The notes under the pieces are model-generated. The model was not told where the DNA came from. It ran no database searches and saw only the letters and a program-made list of their open reading frames with translations. DNA of 64,000 nucleotides from Blasia pusilla (taxonomy: Eukaryota > Marchantiophyta > Marchantiopsida > Blasiales). Made by a program: the position numbers and the translations under genes. Positions 32,390 through 45,005 of the stretch are shown piece by piece. The DNA lies in the NCBI GenBank assembly GCA_050084515.1, contig CM114272.1, positions 1,550,001 through 1,614,000 of the forward strand, read 5' to 3'. How positions within the stretch are numbered: position 1 is the first letter of the stretch; the number at the start of each line of letters is the position of its first letter.

Positions 32390-32861
32390 AGATGCCAGGG
32401 AAGACCATGATTTACCAACTTCACCTTTTCAACAAAGTGAACCAGAGGTTGTTGATGAGCGGATATTCCAACTGTGCATGGAATATGTAGGTGTGAAACT
32501 AGAACATTCCTTGCATCTACACTACTAGGAGGAAAAAATAGATCAAAAGGAAAGAAACTTCGCTAGACTAGACAAGTATTTAGATGTTCTTGAAAATAGA
32601 CACATGACTTTGATATGTGAGAGGGAGGAGCTATACTCAAACCTAGGACTATTAGATTTTGACTCAACAACATTATGGTTGGAGGCATTGGAAAGGGTAT
32701 CCGGCATGAAAGAGTCTATTTCTAGGAGTCTAGCATTTGACAGTGAACTCTTTACGATGTTAGGAGTCTCAATAGAAGAAGAAGACGAGGAATCTGCCCA
32801 AGGAAATGCTCTTAAGGAAATAGAGAGATTGAAGAGACTTGCTCAAAGTCCTGCAAAGTGA
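32390..32861 (+). pseudogene. Gene Y, 3' part: acidic coiled-coil region with one stop
   Basis: A single frame reads from about 32,390 (DAREDHDLPTSPFQQSEPE) through IFQLCMEYVGVKLEHS to a TAG near 32,529, then continues in the same frame through KERNFARLDKYLDVLENRH. From the ATG at 32,604 it goes on to LKEIERLKRLAQSPAK and a TGA at 32,859. The Glu/Lys/Leu pattern suggests a coiled coil. Only one in-frame stop breaks about 155 codons, so the loss is fairly recent or the reading crosses a splice boundary. Confidence 0.45.
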
Positions 32862-33263
32862 TACTATATCTCAGGCTAAACAGCATTGTATACAAGCTTA
32901 CTGAACTTTACTCCATTTTAATACACCTTTTTGAGAAAATTATGAGGATATATGTTTATGTGAGCATATTATCCCTAAGATTCATGGGTGCTTCATTGAA
33001 TGAGCAACATTTCACATATGTATCCTATTTCTCTTTAGGTGCACTCTGTCTATAGCAAATATCACAATGACGGGTGCTTTAGCCGCATGAGCCTATACAA
33101 CAAAAAATATGAGAGGAGATTTTATTATAAAAGCAAATACACAACACAAATCACGAAACTCTTCTCAGTGAGATGCAATATTCGGTTCATGACGAAGGGC
33201 TTCCTTCAAGATAACTATCAAGCTACTATTAGCCGCATGTGATGAGGCAATCCCATTACGAAC

Positions 33264-34029
33264 TTATCTGAGTTGTGTATGAAGGAGATGGACCTTTGCC
33301 CCTATGTCCTCAATTTTCATTTGCACACCTTCTATCGGATGTAGGATGAACTTGAGAAGAACATGTGAATCATCTTGCACACTTTCACTAAGATTATGTC
33401 CTCTAAGACAACTAGTGACAACTTTGACACATGGTAATGGAATGTTATCACCCGTCTGATGATCACGGCCAACATTCACCACAAGCGATAAGGACTTCGT
33501 GGCCAGGAGGAGGTTCATGGTGGCTATATGAACAATAATCTCACTAGCTCCTGGTCTGTGCTCCACAAGAAACATCCAAAGACCAGTGGATTATGCTTGA
33601 ACATGAAGAACTTGCTCGTCAATACTCATCTTATCAATTCATCAGCAGAAATTCCCATCAGCGCATCACCACCTTGCCAAAAAATGAATCTGTGAAGGTT
33701 CTATGGCAGGTATTCATTGGCATCATGATCAATTAAATGCAAAAAAAAATCCATTTTGTCACTGATCCGTGTTCGCCACATACATGATCAATACCTCCTT
33801 GGATGTTTCCACGTGGCTCAACTATTCTATTCCAATTTCCCATGATCTTGCCATTAACCCAAGTGGGAGGGAACATCTCTGATGACCTCTCTTTGTCCAA
33901 AGTACTCAGGTTGGACACGGGCAAGTCTCCACACCGAGGAAACATCACAGCGATTTCTAGTGTGAATGGTTGCCATCCAAAGAGCCACTTTGTATTTAGC
34001 CGCAACTCTCTATTCAAGCTCTGAAACAC
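33264..34029 (-). pseudogene. Gene W: unrecognised minus-strand remnant in two pieces
   Basis: Minus-strand frames at 33,733-34,029 (with KWLFGWQPFTLEIAVMFP and PPTWVNGKIMGNWNRIVEP) and 33,264-33,575 (starting MFLVEHRPGASEIIVHIA, ending VHLLHTQLR) read as ordinary protein. They are joined by a frameshifted stretch that still shows WQGGDALMGISADELI around 33,640-33,690. It lies opposite to gene Y. No known domain is recognised. Confidence 0.4.
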
Positions 34030-35553
34030 CCTACATGCGTTGTCATCCTAAACTCTTTTCCACATCCTCACCTCTGTCTCCTACATGCTCCCAGCACATG
34101 TTCCCGGAATAGACCCCTCGAATAGGCATAAGACTAGTCTCGAACAAAATAATATCTATGTTTTTTGACGCAGGATTCTCTTGGGTCTATATCACTCTCT
34201 TTCCCGCCATTTGCTATTGGGTATTCCCGCCTCCTACTACCTAGTGCGAGCACGTGCTATGAAAACAACACCGATTCTACTGGTGTCCACACAATTCCTT
34301 ACCTGCTGCAGGTAGTCCAAGGGCCTCTTAAGTGAAGATAGTTGGAGTGGGGCTGCCCTACGCACAAAAGTTTGATTGGGGGCTGCTTAAGCGAATACTT
34401 CCTTACACTAGGTCACTATTTTTATGAGTAGATGTTAGTAAGTAGGTAATCATACCTTAGATCTCAAATCCTCTAGGTAAGATTATATTAAGATGCTAAT
34501 TTCACACTCTTAAATACAATATTGTATCCCTTGAAAAGAATTTGTGATCCTCATATCCTCTTCCATTTCGTTCTTCATGCTTTTCTTTTTCCTCCATTAT
34601 GATCCATGTTTCAAATCTCCAAAACATAGCAAGATTATCCTAATGGGAGGCCTTTTACACAACCAAGAAAATAACTTGAAAAGTGACGGTAGGATGAAAG
34701 TAAGCCATTGGTAGAAGTTAAAAAACCAAAAGTAAAATTCTTAGGAAAGGATTCCCCATTCTTAATTTTTATGAGGTTTTCTATACTAGTGCAACAAAAA
34801 GTGTGCAATGTGGATGTAACTACTCTCTTGCAATGCTATAATCACATCACTAAACCAAGATAAGTTGAGTCTTAAATAAGTAGCATAGGATACATGATCC
34901 CTTATAGATTAATAGATCTTTGTTCATAATTTCAAAAGAGGGATTGCCCTTATAATGTTTATATATCATATACTGTATAAGATATAATTTCACATGAGTT
35001 CACTTAACATTTAATTTATATGATTTATTTCTTAAGATGCAAGTTAAGTTTTTGGTACTCAAATTGTAATTTCTTATCAACACTATGGATAAAATAACCA
35101 TATGGATGGTAATTTTATTTCTAGTTATATGTGAAAATGTACCAAATATACTACAAACTACCTTTGGGAGAAGGATATTTATGCATAATACCTTTGGAAA
35201 ATAATATGGTTCGGTTCTTTAAATATATGTTGTCATTTTTATAACCCATATGATTGTATTTTGGAAAAATATTTAGCTACCTTAGTTGTTAAGTGTATTC
35301 TTTATATTTTATTACGGAAGGTAAATGATCATTAAGTTAAATCAAAACATCTTTTCTTTTTAAAATATTCTCTTTAATATTATGGTTGTGAAGGCCAACT
35401 TGATTTCAAATACTAATTATATTGTATGGATGTGATACCTAAATTTTAAAATCAAATAAACTCACTTTATACGTGGACCCTTCATGAGAGAGGCTCAATA
35501 CAAGAAGAGGATCTTAAAAAGTAAAGATCCTTAATTATAGTTGATATACCTTT
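34030..35553. other. AT-rich segment, no gene
   Basis: Increasingly AT-rich from about 34,430. The part from about 35,283 matches the end of block C (63,810-64,000). A small PstI-type palindrome (acctgctgcaggt) lies near 34,301. Nothing else is recognised. Confidence 0.55.
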
Positions 35554-35638
35554 ATAGGATGTATCTCTCAATACAGGTATTTAAAAATTTTTCCTATAAA
35601 GATATTGAGAGATACATCCTATTGTATTTAAATACCTG
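35554..35638. repeat. Interleaved inverted repeats (pseudoknot-like order)
   Basis: Arm 1, ataggatgtatctctcaata at 35,554-35,573, pairs perfectly with 35,603-35,622. Arm 2, acaggtatttaaa beginning at 35,573, pairs with tttaaatacctgt at about 35,626-35,638. The order 1-2-1'-2' is interleaved, not nested. The segment is absent from the matching place in block C. Confidence 0.7.
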
Positions 35639-35639
35639 T

Positions 35640-35965
35640 AACTAGTGTGACTACATCGTGACAATCCTTGCGCCTATTCATCCTCGGGTTAGAGGTACCA
35701 AGGTTAGACGTGGGCTATGATTCAAGAGGGGTTCATGCAAGAGAGGTCACCTCTGAGGGAGTTTGAACCTGAGATCTGCACCTGTGCAATGAGCACACCA
35801 TCATCCACTTCACTAGAGTCTCATGCGTGAAATTTATGGTATTAATAAAATTCTTAATTTGTTATCCAAAATAGAACCTGTAGCTTCGGGATCTTGACCT
35901 CGGGTAAACTAACCTAAGGATGAATAGGCGCGAAGGTGACAATGATCATAGCTAGTGTTACAAAG
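35640..35965 (-). mobile_element. Possible short non-autonomous element with ~50-bp terminal inverted repeats and a tRNA-like internal promoter
   Basis: The ends pair imperfectly over about 50 bases: gcgcctattcatcctcgggt near 35,670 with the inverted acctaaggatgaataggcgc near 35,911. Block C has only about 60 bases where arm B has about 560 (35,497-36,055), so this is an insertion. On the minus strand, ggttcaaactcc near 35,760-35,772 resembles a pol III B box, and a gtgtgctcattgcac word upstream could be an A-box remnant. It is either a MITE or a tRNA-derived SINE; the evidence is modest. Confidence 0.4.
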
Positions 35966-36055
35966 GTAAGGTCATTCGTAGTGGCTCTTAAAAATAATGT
36001 GGGTTGATCTTGGTCCTCTACCATATTGTTGAAATCCCTTCCACTATAGGGTCTA

Positions 36056-37195
36056 CAAAAATGCTTGCTTAAGTGGAGCACCAAAACATCAAAAAGGAAA
36101 ATGTTTCATTCCTCTAAGAAATTATTATATTAATCTACATAGAAGTTCAATACAATCATCATAGCTCGTGTTAGCACCCAAAGATCCTTGCACTCCAAGA
36201 TACTCGTTATTGCATTTGGAATATATATATGTGTATGATAACTAGGTCTCGTGATTTTAGAAAATTTTGGTTCACTGGTATTTGCAAGATTATATTTGAA
36301 TAAGATTTTTCTGGCATGAGCTACTTCCCATATAAATAAACTTCAATAAAAGTTTAATCTAGAAAGTAGATCATGAAGACACTTGGTTTGGAAGCTACTA
36401 TGGTATAGTTATAGTGACATTAAGACCCCTATAATGAATGTATGCCTATATTGGGGTCTATACAATCCAAGATGCAACTAAAGTAATCCACTTTGCAAGA
36501 TGAAAGTAGGACACTCAAAGTGGTAGGGCTTAAGACTCTGAATATGATCACTCATCTCCCTTTAGAACTAGATGTAAATGTATCACTATTCAATCTCAAA
36601 TACATATATATGTATAAATCTTTATCTTGAGAGGGAGAACCCAAAAGTGGAATACTTGAGAGAGGGCATGAGTGAAGGGACTTTAGAGTGGTTCTAGTTT
36701 CATTTCTAAGACTTTTTTTTCTCACCATAAGAGACTAATTTTGTTCAAAAATCATGTACTTAAGATGGAGCCGAGGAAAATATCTAGAATAGAAGAAAAT
36801 TATAATTAGTATCTTGTGCCTAGATTTGTAATATCTTTTCAAGGAGAATAAAGTTCATATGCCATTACCTAATATTTCACAATTTATTAGGTGACCATTT
36901 TTTATTACAAAATTTCAATTGTGAAAATTGTGGATCATGGTGTCTCCTTAATGATATCCCAATATATATTTATAGCTCAAACCCTTGTCCATGTTAGTAC
37001 TCTAGTGGTGGGTTATGTGCTCACTAAAACGGTTGATCTAATACTCATCTTTATATCTACTAATCCAAATATATTAAGCTTACACTTGTTGAAAGGAAAG
37101 GTATAGTGTGCCCCTATATTGTAAATGCACTCATTTGTTTCATAAATATCCTTTGTATTAAAAGTACCCTAATAGCCCCTTTAGACTAAAGAGGT
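36056..37195. other. AT-rich segment shared with block C, no gene
   Basis: Inverse match to 62,395-63,757. The open frame at 36,891-37,106 has a weak counterpart at 62,488-62,745 (both read KIVDHGVSLM/KIVDYGVSLL and IFIAQ). The shared reading may be chance in AT-rich DNA or an ancient remnant. No recognised domain. Confidence 0.5.
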
Positions 37196-38509
37196 CTATA
37201 TGGCCCCAAAAGTTGAAAACTATATGCATCCCCCTTTGGATATGGAAAATTAAATGGCCACTCAAATTGTTTAAAGAGAGTCTATAGTAAGTTATCTATA
37301 TTGGTTTTTAAACCAATCTCCTTCATGATTTTGTTTCTCCCACAAGTGCTAATTTTTGGCTCCCTAGATAATTACTGAATTTTAAAGTGTTCTAATCTTT
37401 ATATGTTTCTACAATTATATGTGTACTTCATTCTAAATCCTTAGGCATTATCATGACTTTTCGTAACTCAGTGGTAGCAAGGGCCTCATTTGGACTATTT
37501 ATACGTTATATACACATAATATTAGTTTTGATAAAATTTATTATATTTTTATTAGGGCATCCAATGCAGACAAATCTAGTTACGTCTTTTTTCAGGCTGG
37601 TTAAGAAAACATTTATCTATGAATACCATGAGAACTATACCATATAATGTGGTATAATTATATATAAAATATTTACTACTTAGTTGTAGATGGCGTCTAT
37701 AAATTTATAACATTATGTTGAAAGATTAACATTAACTTAGTTGGAAAGCTTTTAATTCATTGGAAACTCTCTTAGTGGTAAATAACTAGAGTAAGTATCA
37801 TTTTGAAGTTTTCCAAATGACAAGAATCTCTTAATCTATATAATTAAAAGGGACACGATTTGAGGATTTGTGAGACGTTTTAGGTAATAGCACGTGCAAG
37901 AGCGAAATATAATTATCATAGTTGAGCTAAAGAAACGGAGTCTTTTTATAGGGTGATTTTGATCCCTACATGGCACGAGATTTATTCTAGCTTATTTTGA
38001 AATAATTAAGGGGTAAACCTAATATAAGCTTTTTCTTAATTGCATCTAAATCTCCACTTACCATCCCTAACTTCAAAGCCATCTCTCCAAATTTGTAATT
38101 TTTCAAGAATGAAGTAAATTGTCCAAATTGATTTATCGAGTTGACTTTCCATCTTCAATTGTATGTCCCGTATGGATTATAACTATAATTAAAACAGTAA
38201 AAATAAGTGGGCATGATTCTTAATTTATTAGTATCCACTCATAACGAGCTAAAAAATAAATAACCTTATACTTATGCCATGATTAATTAAAATGAGATTG
38301 AAGGTGGCTAATGGAAGCTAATCAATATTAATTTTAATTGAGTGGAGTACTCTAGGCTATAAACTCTATCATTTAGACTACCCTTATAGAGAACCCACCT
38401 AACTATATCACTTTGGAGCATAAGTAAGCTTATAGGATAAGATTCTAAGTGAATCCATACCATACGAGTATGGCATGGATTCTCCCAATACACTATCCAC
38501 ATGATTTGG
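37196..38509. other. Outer arm B start, AT-rich, no gene
   Basis: Mirror of 11,641-12,933 with about 97-98% identity. Open frames 37,453-37,647 and 38,308-38,514 correspond to those in arm A with few changes, but neither is kept in block C. Confidence 0.6.
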
Positions 38510-39400
38510 AGCATAGATCAGTTAAAGTATAGCCTAGGGAGAAAGCTTAGAGTATGACATTCTAAGTATATTAATTAGTACTCCAGTATTGTTAAACATT
38601 TTGGTTTTGCATTGCTTAATCATGTCCCTAATGGTGAGAGAAACTCCCCTCTAAAGCTAAACTGCGTCTCTACTATGATGGGCTCAAACATTCTACAAAA
38701 GAGTACTAGATTGTAAGTATTTTAATTAGTCTCATACACAAAAACCATGGTCTTACTTAGATGAGTGTCATATCACTTTATCATGTCCCAAATTTTGAGG
38801 TAAATTCCTTACTAAGCCTAAACGAACGGAACAAATTGCACAAAAAACCTCTTATATGAGATTCTATGTTTACTAATTAGTCCCACATACAAAACTAAAA
38901 CGGTTACGATGGTCCACTATACATGACATCGTAGAATATTTTGGTCTTACTTAAGATGAGTGGCGGCGTATCACTTAATCATGTCCCTAAACTTGAGGTA
39001 AATTCCTTACTAAGCTAAATGAACCTCTTATATGAAGCAAGAGAAAAAAACTGCACATTGAGATTCTATGTTTATTAATTATTTATAAATTAATTAACCG
39101 TTACGATGGTCCGCTTAACACGACATGGTCCAATATTTTGGTCTTATTTAAGATGAATGGCTTTTCACTTAACCTCAATGATGAAGGACATTCCTTTCCA
39201 AGGCTAAACTACGTCTTATCTTATGACAGAGGGAAAAAATTCAGAAAAGACTATGGGAAATCTAAGTATATTAAAACGCGAGTTCTTTTCGTTTTACTCG
39301 TTGCTTAATCATATCCCTAATCATTCATAATGGTAAAAGAAATTCCTTACCATTGCTACACCAACCCCTTTCTAATGATGGAACAAACAATTGTACACAA
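38510..39400. repeat. ~150-190-bp tandem array, arm B
   Basis: Inverted counterpart of 10,745-11,640, with about five degenerate units carrying ggtcttacttaagatgagtg, atcatgtccctaa, aattccttactaagc and gatggtcc words. The unit order matches arm A, so copy number has been stable since the arms arose. Confidence 0.72.
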
Positions 39401-39596
39401 AAAGAAGAAAAAAATCCATTTTTGTCTCCCAAAGGTGCGATAGAGGTGGGAATGCTTAGTACTAATATGTGTTTCTTAGCAAATTTAGAAATACCCTTTG
39501 AAGCTTGATATATTCAGTTTAAAAAAAAAAACCTGCAAGTTCCTTTGGGGGATTCTTTAATCTAATCTATGGAGGAAGTCACCAAATCATTATTTT

Positions 39597-39875
39597 AACA
39601 CCTCCAGCAGTAGCAACAATAAAAGATTAAACACCTCCAGCAGCAACAATAACGAAAACAAAAGATTGAACACCTCCAGCAGATTAAATACCTCCAACAA
39701 CATATTAAACACCTCCCACCTCCAGCAGATTAAACACCTCCAACAACAAGAGATTAAACTCTTCCAGCAACAACAGATTAAACACCTCCAACAACAACTT
39801 ATTAAACACCTCCAGCAACAACATATTAAACACCCCCAACAACAAATTAAACACCTCCAACGTTCTGAAAAGTTT
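39597..39875. repeat. Minisatellite 3' of gene X, arm B
   Basis: Inverted counterpart of 10,275-10,560 with attaaacacctccaacaa units at 18-27-base spacing. The length is nearly the same as in arm A. Confidence 0.85.
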
Positions 39876-40026
39876 GTACAAATGAATTCCTCTGAAGTTT
39901 ATTACAATGATACAAGGATTAAAAAACTCCGACAGTAGTGGAGCACTATCCTGAATTCTGATATTTGTAACTACCTACCTAAAAGCAAGCTTGCTTGCTT
40001 GGTGCTCTGAGCTCTGGCCTGCGGGT

Positions 40027-41195
40027 CTAGTTCAATGGGCAGCCGAAATCGAAGCCGGTCAATTTGGTGGAGAGCTTCTGGAGGCCGAGCGTCACAACAT
40101 CCCGCTGCTGTCTGAGCAGCACCAAGTTTTTCTTGAGTTTCTTCTTGTCCATGTCTGACGAGGGATCGGAGGTGCGTCGTCATGTGGCGGAGCATGGATT
40201 CTATCAAGGTCTGCTCGGGGCTCAAGAAGGAGCCCGCGGGATTCCAAGCTCGCATGCGCTTGAACACGGCCTCCGCGTCCCTGTGCATGAGCACCATGCT
40301 GGACGACCATCCACAGTTCAATCGCGCCAAGCTGGGCTCGAATGCTAGAGTCGGACCATGGCTCATGTGTCCGAATGCCGTCAGCAGATGGAGGCAGACA
40401 TATGAAGATGCTGCGCTGAAGGTGTACAGGAACCTGCCCACATTGCTCAGCTGACAGACATACGCGCGCGCGGCCTCCGAGCTCATGCCGGATGTGAAGG
40501 AGTACAAGCCTACGTAGGGTCCTTCCTTGGAGTCTATGAGATCCTTGATGTGGCGGTGAATTCGAATCACTTCGAGCTCGTGGACATCGATCTCCTGCAT
40601 CGCCTGCTCGGCAGCGCACACATGTTGGATGGTTGTGGCGCACGATGCCTCGTCCAGGCGCGCGAGCTTGTCCAGCGCGGAGACCACCTTGTCGACATTG
40701 AATGAGAAGAGCTCTGTGGGCTATGACTGAAGCTCTGAGAATGGTGAACGCGCCATTGATCGGCGAGACGATGTTCTGGTACACTGCGGTCGCGTGATCG
40801 GATTCGGGATGATTCCACTGCCGCAGCTTGGAGACGAGCTGCCTGACGTCCGTGTCCATGCAGCGCAGGAATTCCAAAGACCTCATGAGGAACCTGAAGG
40901 TCAGGTAGTCTGTTTCCACGAGAGCGTGCAGCTCCTCGATACCTACCATGACGGATGTGCAGAAGTCTTGAGCGTCCACTGTCAAGGAGGAATATGACAA
41001 TGGATGAAACCTCGACTTGGTCTCCATCCTTCTGCCATTGAGAATGGATTCCTGGCTTATCTCCGTGAAATCATCAAAGGGTGATGACTCTCTGGGCCTC
41101 AAGTCGGAGGATGGGGACCCTGGCTTCGGTCCGGATCTACTAGATCTACCCGAGCTGCTACTCCCGCCGCTGCTGGAGCCGTGCGCTTGAGCCAT
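40027..41195 (-). pseudogene. Gene X, arm B copy: frameshifted
   Basis: Same unrecognised protein as at 8,950. The minus-strand frame enters at ATG 41,193-41,195 (MAQAHGSSSGG), which follows a pyrimidine-rich acceptor, and is in frame with the Ser/Gly-rich start and FDDFTEIS. A 2-base loss near 40,704 (the arm A ctcacattc reads ctcattc) shifts the reading; the proper frame then resumes as VSALDKLARLDEASCATT to the shared 44-base loss near 40,155, after which the true C-terminus (stop at 40,027) is out of frame. The 7 bases lost in arm A are present here (RAWNPAGSF). It shares the 44-base loss with arm A but not the single-arm breaks. Confidence 0.62.
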
Positions 41196-42590
41196 AGCCT
41201 GAAGAAATCCTGCGTAGAATGTGCAGCGACAAATCTGACTTCCCGGCTTCTGTGACAGACTGCTCATATCCCCCACAACTGCCTACCTACCTTCTATATT
41301 TAAATCCTGTGCACCACTTCTGCTCTCCTGCATGACCGAATCTCCATATCTAAAAGCCAGAATTCTCTGCACACTGCAGCCTACATGGCTGAGACTCCAT
41401 TTCTAAAAATCCGAACTTTGCGCACCCCCTTCTCCTATCAATCTGAAATCACTTCAGCATGATCACAACGCGGTCTCACCTTGCAGCAGGGAGGGCGACT
41501 AAGCGAATTGGACTGCCTGGTCGATGAAGAGCCACAGAACCGTGAAACTTAGATACCTCCTCTTCCTCCTCCTCCTCTCTCCTTCCTCCTCGTCGTCGAG
41601 AATATCCAAAGAGACCTGCGATACAGAAAAACGACGAGCAGAACTATTCCGTAATACTCGTTCGTTGGCTATGAATGGGAAGTTGACACAAATATCAATA
41701 TGGAGCGAGCTATGGGAAGCTTTTTGAGCAAGAGCCTTTTTACCTTGCAGCAAGGAGAAGAGCGTGCTGATCACCCCACGAGTTCGCCCCTGGTCCGGTC
41801 GAGAGAACGAGGACTGCACCGACATTACCGACTTTCAGATTATGATCAATCTACAGAGATGGAAAGGTCTACCTGTGACGAAAACTCCAGTGAGCGGCTC
41901 TGTCTATGGAAAAATGAAGCCGGTTGCATCGCTCGCCCATGGCATCAATTGAATCAGGACTCGTCTTACCTTAATCTTACAGCAATACTACCATATCACT
42001 CCACGCGCTATGGAAAGCCGAGTGCACCAAAAAACTATCCAAGCTCGCTCGGCACTCCTCCTACTTCTCTCAGCGAATTCCAGAATTCAGAATTCTCCAC
42101 GAATCGATCACTCAATCAACTGTCTCAAACTCACTCACTCAGAGGCAATGCCCGGATTCCTCACAATCCGTCCGTCCTCACACTGCATGCACTCCTGCGA
42201 TCCTCCTCCAGTCCGCGAACACGAATGGGTTTCGATTCCTCCTTCGCTTACTGAGAGTTCCGTTAGGGTTCGCAGCTCTTACTCGGAAGAATCTGTTTCT
42301 CGTTTCATGCGGAAGAGTGAGTGAGCGAATGAATGAGATGAGAACGTCTCAATATTGTCGGCTTTGGACTGCGAGATCCCTGCTATACTCTCCGGATTGT
42401 CATGGCCATCCCGGGTTCTTTTGGCGATTTCGACCCCTTCCATGCGTGTTTATCCCGCCGTCACTTGGGAGCCGTGGGCCCCACCTCGCATGCTTTTTCC
42501 TGATACCTTCCGGGAGACAAGAACACACACTCGATGTTGCTGGATGTTAGAAAAAGAGAAGTGTGAATTATCATTAAAAAGATAATTTAT
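41196..42590 (-). promoter_or_regulatory. Probable 5' leader of gene X, arm B
   Basis: Inverted counterpart of 7,561-8,949 with the same splice-like signals (for example ccttgcagcaagg near 41,750 and ttaccttaatct near 41,968 on the plus strand, which read as donors on the minus strand). Plus-strand frames here (41,700-42,254 and others) are accidental readings across these signals. A GAA/CCT-rich tract lies near 41,555-41,600. Confidence 0.45.
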
Positions 42591-44629
42591 TGGTTATTAA
42601 TGCTAACGGATATTAATGTTAAGGTTGCGAAAATTATTTTCTAAATTGGTTTAAATAGGGAGATTTGGCTGGAAAATATAAAGGTAGTAAAATTTTTTGA
42701 TTTGTGATTTTCATACCATCCCATTGTTTTTACATGAATTTTTTTAATTCAAACTTTAGGGGCTCATGAACTTAGAGAAAATAAACCATTTGTAGTTCAG
42801 CATTAGTATAGGAGATTTTCATTTCTATATTTGAGTTTAGGTTCTTTTAAATTATTGTGGCCTATCATAGAAGATGTCCTTCAATTAGATAGAGTCCAAA
42901 ATGAGTGGAGATTTTTATCTTTGTTAGTAGGAGCCGTTGGTCCACTGAATTTTATAAGTCGTCTAAATTTTTATATGTTGGTAGAAATGGACCCAACTAA
43001 GTTAAGTTGACATTCGTAATGTGACCAACATGTGTCCCATTGGAAATGGAGTTATTGAATGCTTGAAATGGCTTGGAGATGGAGTTATTGGATGCTTGAA
43101 ATGGCTTCCCATAGTTCTATATTTGATGAGATAGGATTCAAACTAAAATGGAGATTTTTCTTTTGGTTTGTAGGAGTCGTTGGTCCCCAATTTTTTTTAC
43201 GGACTCAAAATCAAATGGAGATCAGATTCTTGATGTGGCTCGAAAGTGTAAGATGAGAGATAGACTTGTTCAAACAAAACTTCATCTTGGTCCTTGGGAC
43301 GAGATTTTTCTTTTGGTTCGTATGAGCCGTTGGTCCTCAAAATTTTCTTTGTCGTCCAAGTAGACCCAAATAAAAATGTCACATAGCCCTTGAGAGATAG
43401 AGTTCTTAAATGTGGTTAATTTTGAATCAATCGGTTAAAGATTTACACTAGCCATAAATTTCGTTAAGAGGAAATAAGATAATACATGGGAATATTATCT
43501 TGGTAGAATGATGGGGATACCACATAAAGACTAGTATGAGATGATCTTGGGATACGACATGAGGACTAGTACTAGTATGAGTACTAGATTTTGGATATCT
43601 CAACGGTGTATATAGGGATAGGGATACGTGAAGACTAGTATGCTGAGATGACACTGGACTCCTTGGAGAAAGATCTTCTTAATAGTTTTCATATCAACGG
43701 TGTAAGCACGAGCATTCATCTCTCCCTCGTCGGTGTAGATCTTTTCAATCTTAGGGTAGATCACATGTGTAGCCATCATCACGTGTACCATCATCACCTG
43801 AGAAAGTTATGAGCCGTCGATTCCTCTAATATTTGGTGGCCTAGATTATACCATGCATATCCGTACCCACCCATCATCCGTACGGTTGGGAGACTTGGGG
43901 CCACTCTTTGGAGCCAAGATGGATCATTCGTAATTTTGAGAAAAAGAAACATAAATAAACAAACAGAATGGAAATAGGAAATAACAAGGATTAAAGGGCT
44001 GGGTAGATGAAACAAAAATCTAAAGAAATACGACTAGTTGTAATAGGCTTCCTTAGGTGAAACTCAATTGAGTATGAAAAAAACCATTAGTTAAATTGCC
44101 TTCTTGTCCATATACAACCCATAGCAATTAGGAAATAACTTGGGCTTTAGCCTACACAAAAGAAAACGTATTGTGAAGAGGAAATAACCATATTTAAATC
44201 CCCTTCCCTCCTTCCAACTAACACTATTGTGAATAGAAAAATAACTCGGGTAGAGCCCTTTTCTAGAGAAAATGAAACCTGAAAACCCTTCCCACGGTTT
44301 AAGTAAATCTGAGTTTAAAAAGAGTAGGGTTAGAACCATTCCCAAGTAACTAGGTTTAGAACCATTTTCTAATCGAACGAAACTGGCGGTTAAGGCCTTG
44401 TATATTGGGCTAGAGCCCTTCTCCGGATAAAACCAAATCGAGCAAAAAGGAAGTAACCACGGTTACAACCTAAACCCCCATCAAACTCAACATAGTGGGA
44501 GATCGAAGGAATTCAAGCCGGAGATGTGAACTACATATCCCAGCACGGTTACACCCTTAACCCTGCTTGGATATCTAGTAATCCCCTAAACCATGCGACG
44601 AAGTGGAGGCTGCAAAGCTGAACTACAAT
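42591..44629. other. AT-rich non-coding segment, arm B
   Basis: Mirror of 5,481-7,560. It serves as the source of the secondary duplication: 43,316 to about 44,310 recurs at 47,171-48,302. No gene is seen. Confidence 0.6.
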
Positions 44630-45005
44630 ATGGAAGCGTGATTAGTGTAGCCGCTCAAAACGAGGGAAGAAAGCAGTCGGCACCTCCAGAAGAACGTCGG
44701 GATGTAACTGGGGCTACACTGACCATGGTGCAGGGAGAAACGAACTGCGATCCGGAAGCGTGATTAGTATAACCGCGCAGTACAAGACAAGAATGCAGTC
44801 GGCCCTTCGAGAAGAACGTTGCGGATGTTTGTAACTGGGGTTACATCAACCATGAGTTAGAAGCGTGGTTCGCGTAACCGCCCATACCAAGAGACGATGC
44901 AGTCGGCGCCTCAAGAAGAGCGTGCGGATGTATGTAGCTGCGGTTACATAAACGATGGTGCATGGACACAGAAACTGCGATCTAGAAGCGTGGTTACAGG
45001 CATAA
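44630..45005. repeat. 104-122-bp tandem repeat, arm B
   Basis: Mirror of 5,105-5,480, with gcagtcgg cores near 44,670, 44,793 and 44,898 and cggttac words in between. Confidence 0.7.

Larger units (their letters stand above)
28876..37195. other. 8.3 kb segment present only in arm B
   Basis: Arm A goes directly from the equivalent of 37,196 to the equivalent of 28,875, with a 2-base overlap (ga) at the joint. The outer part of this segment (about 35,283-37,195) is contiguous with its flank in block C (62,395-64,000), which indicates that arm B has the ancestral arrangement and arm A a deletion. It contains the remnants of genes Z, Y and W and a possible short transposon. Confidence 0.8.

Noticed and set aside
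29420-32861. Gene Y as part of the gypsy element family
   Set aside because: It has no pol motifs, lies in the other arm, and shares no words with the element at 14.1-22.35 kb.
40092-41276. Intact 394-codon gene on the minus strand of arm B
   Set aside because: Its second half reads gene X in the wrong frame after a 2-base loss (Arg/Ser/His-rich), so it is a frameshifted pseudogene.
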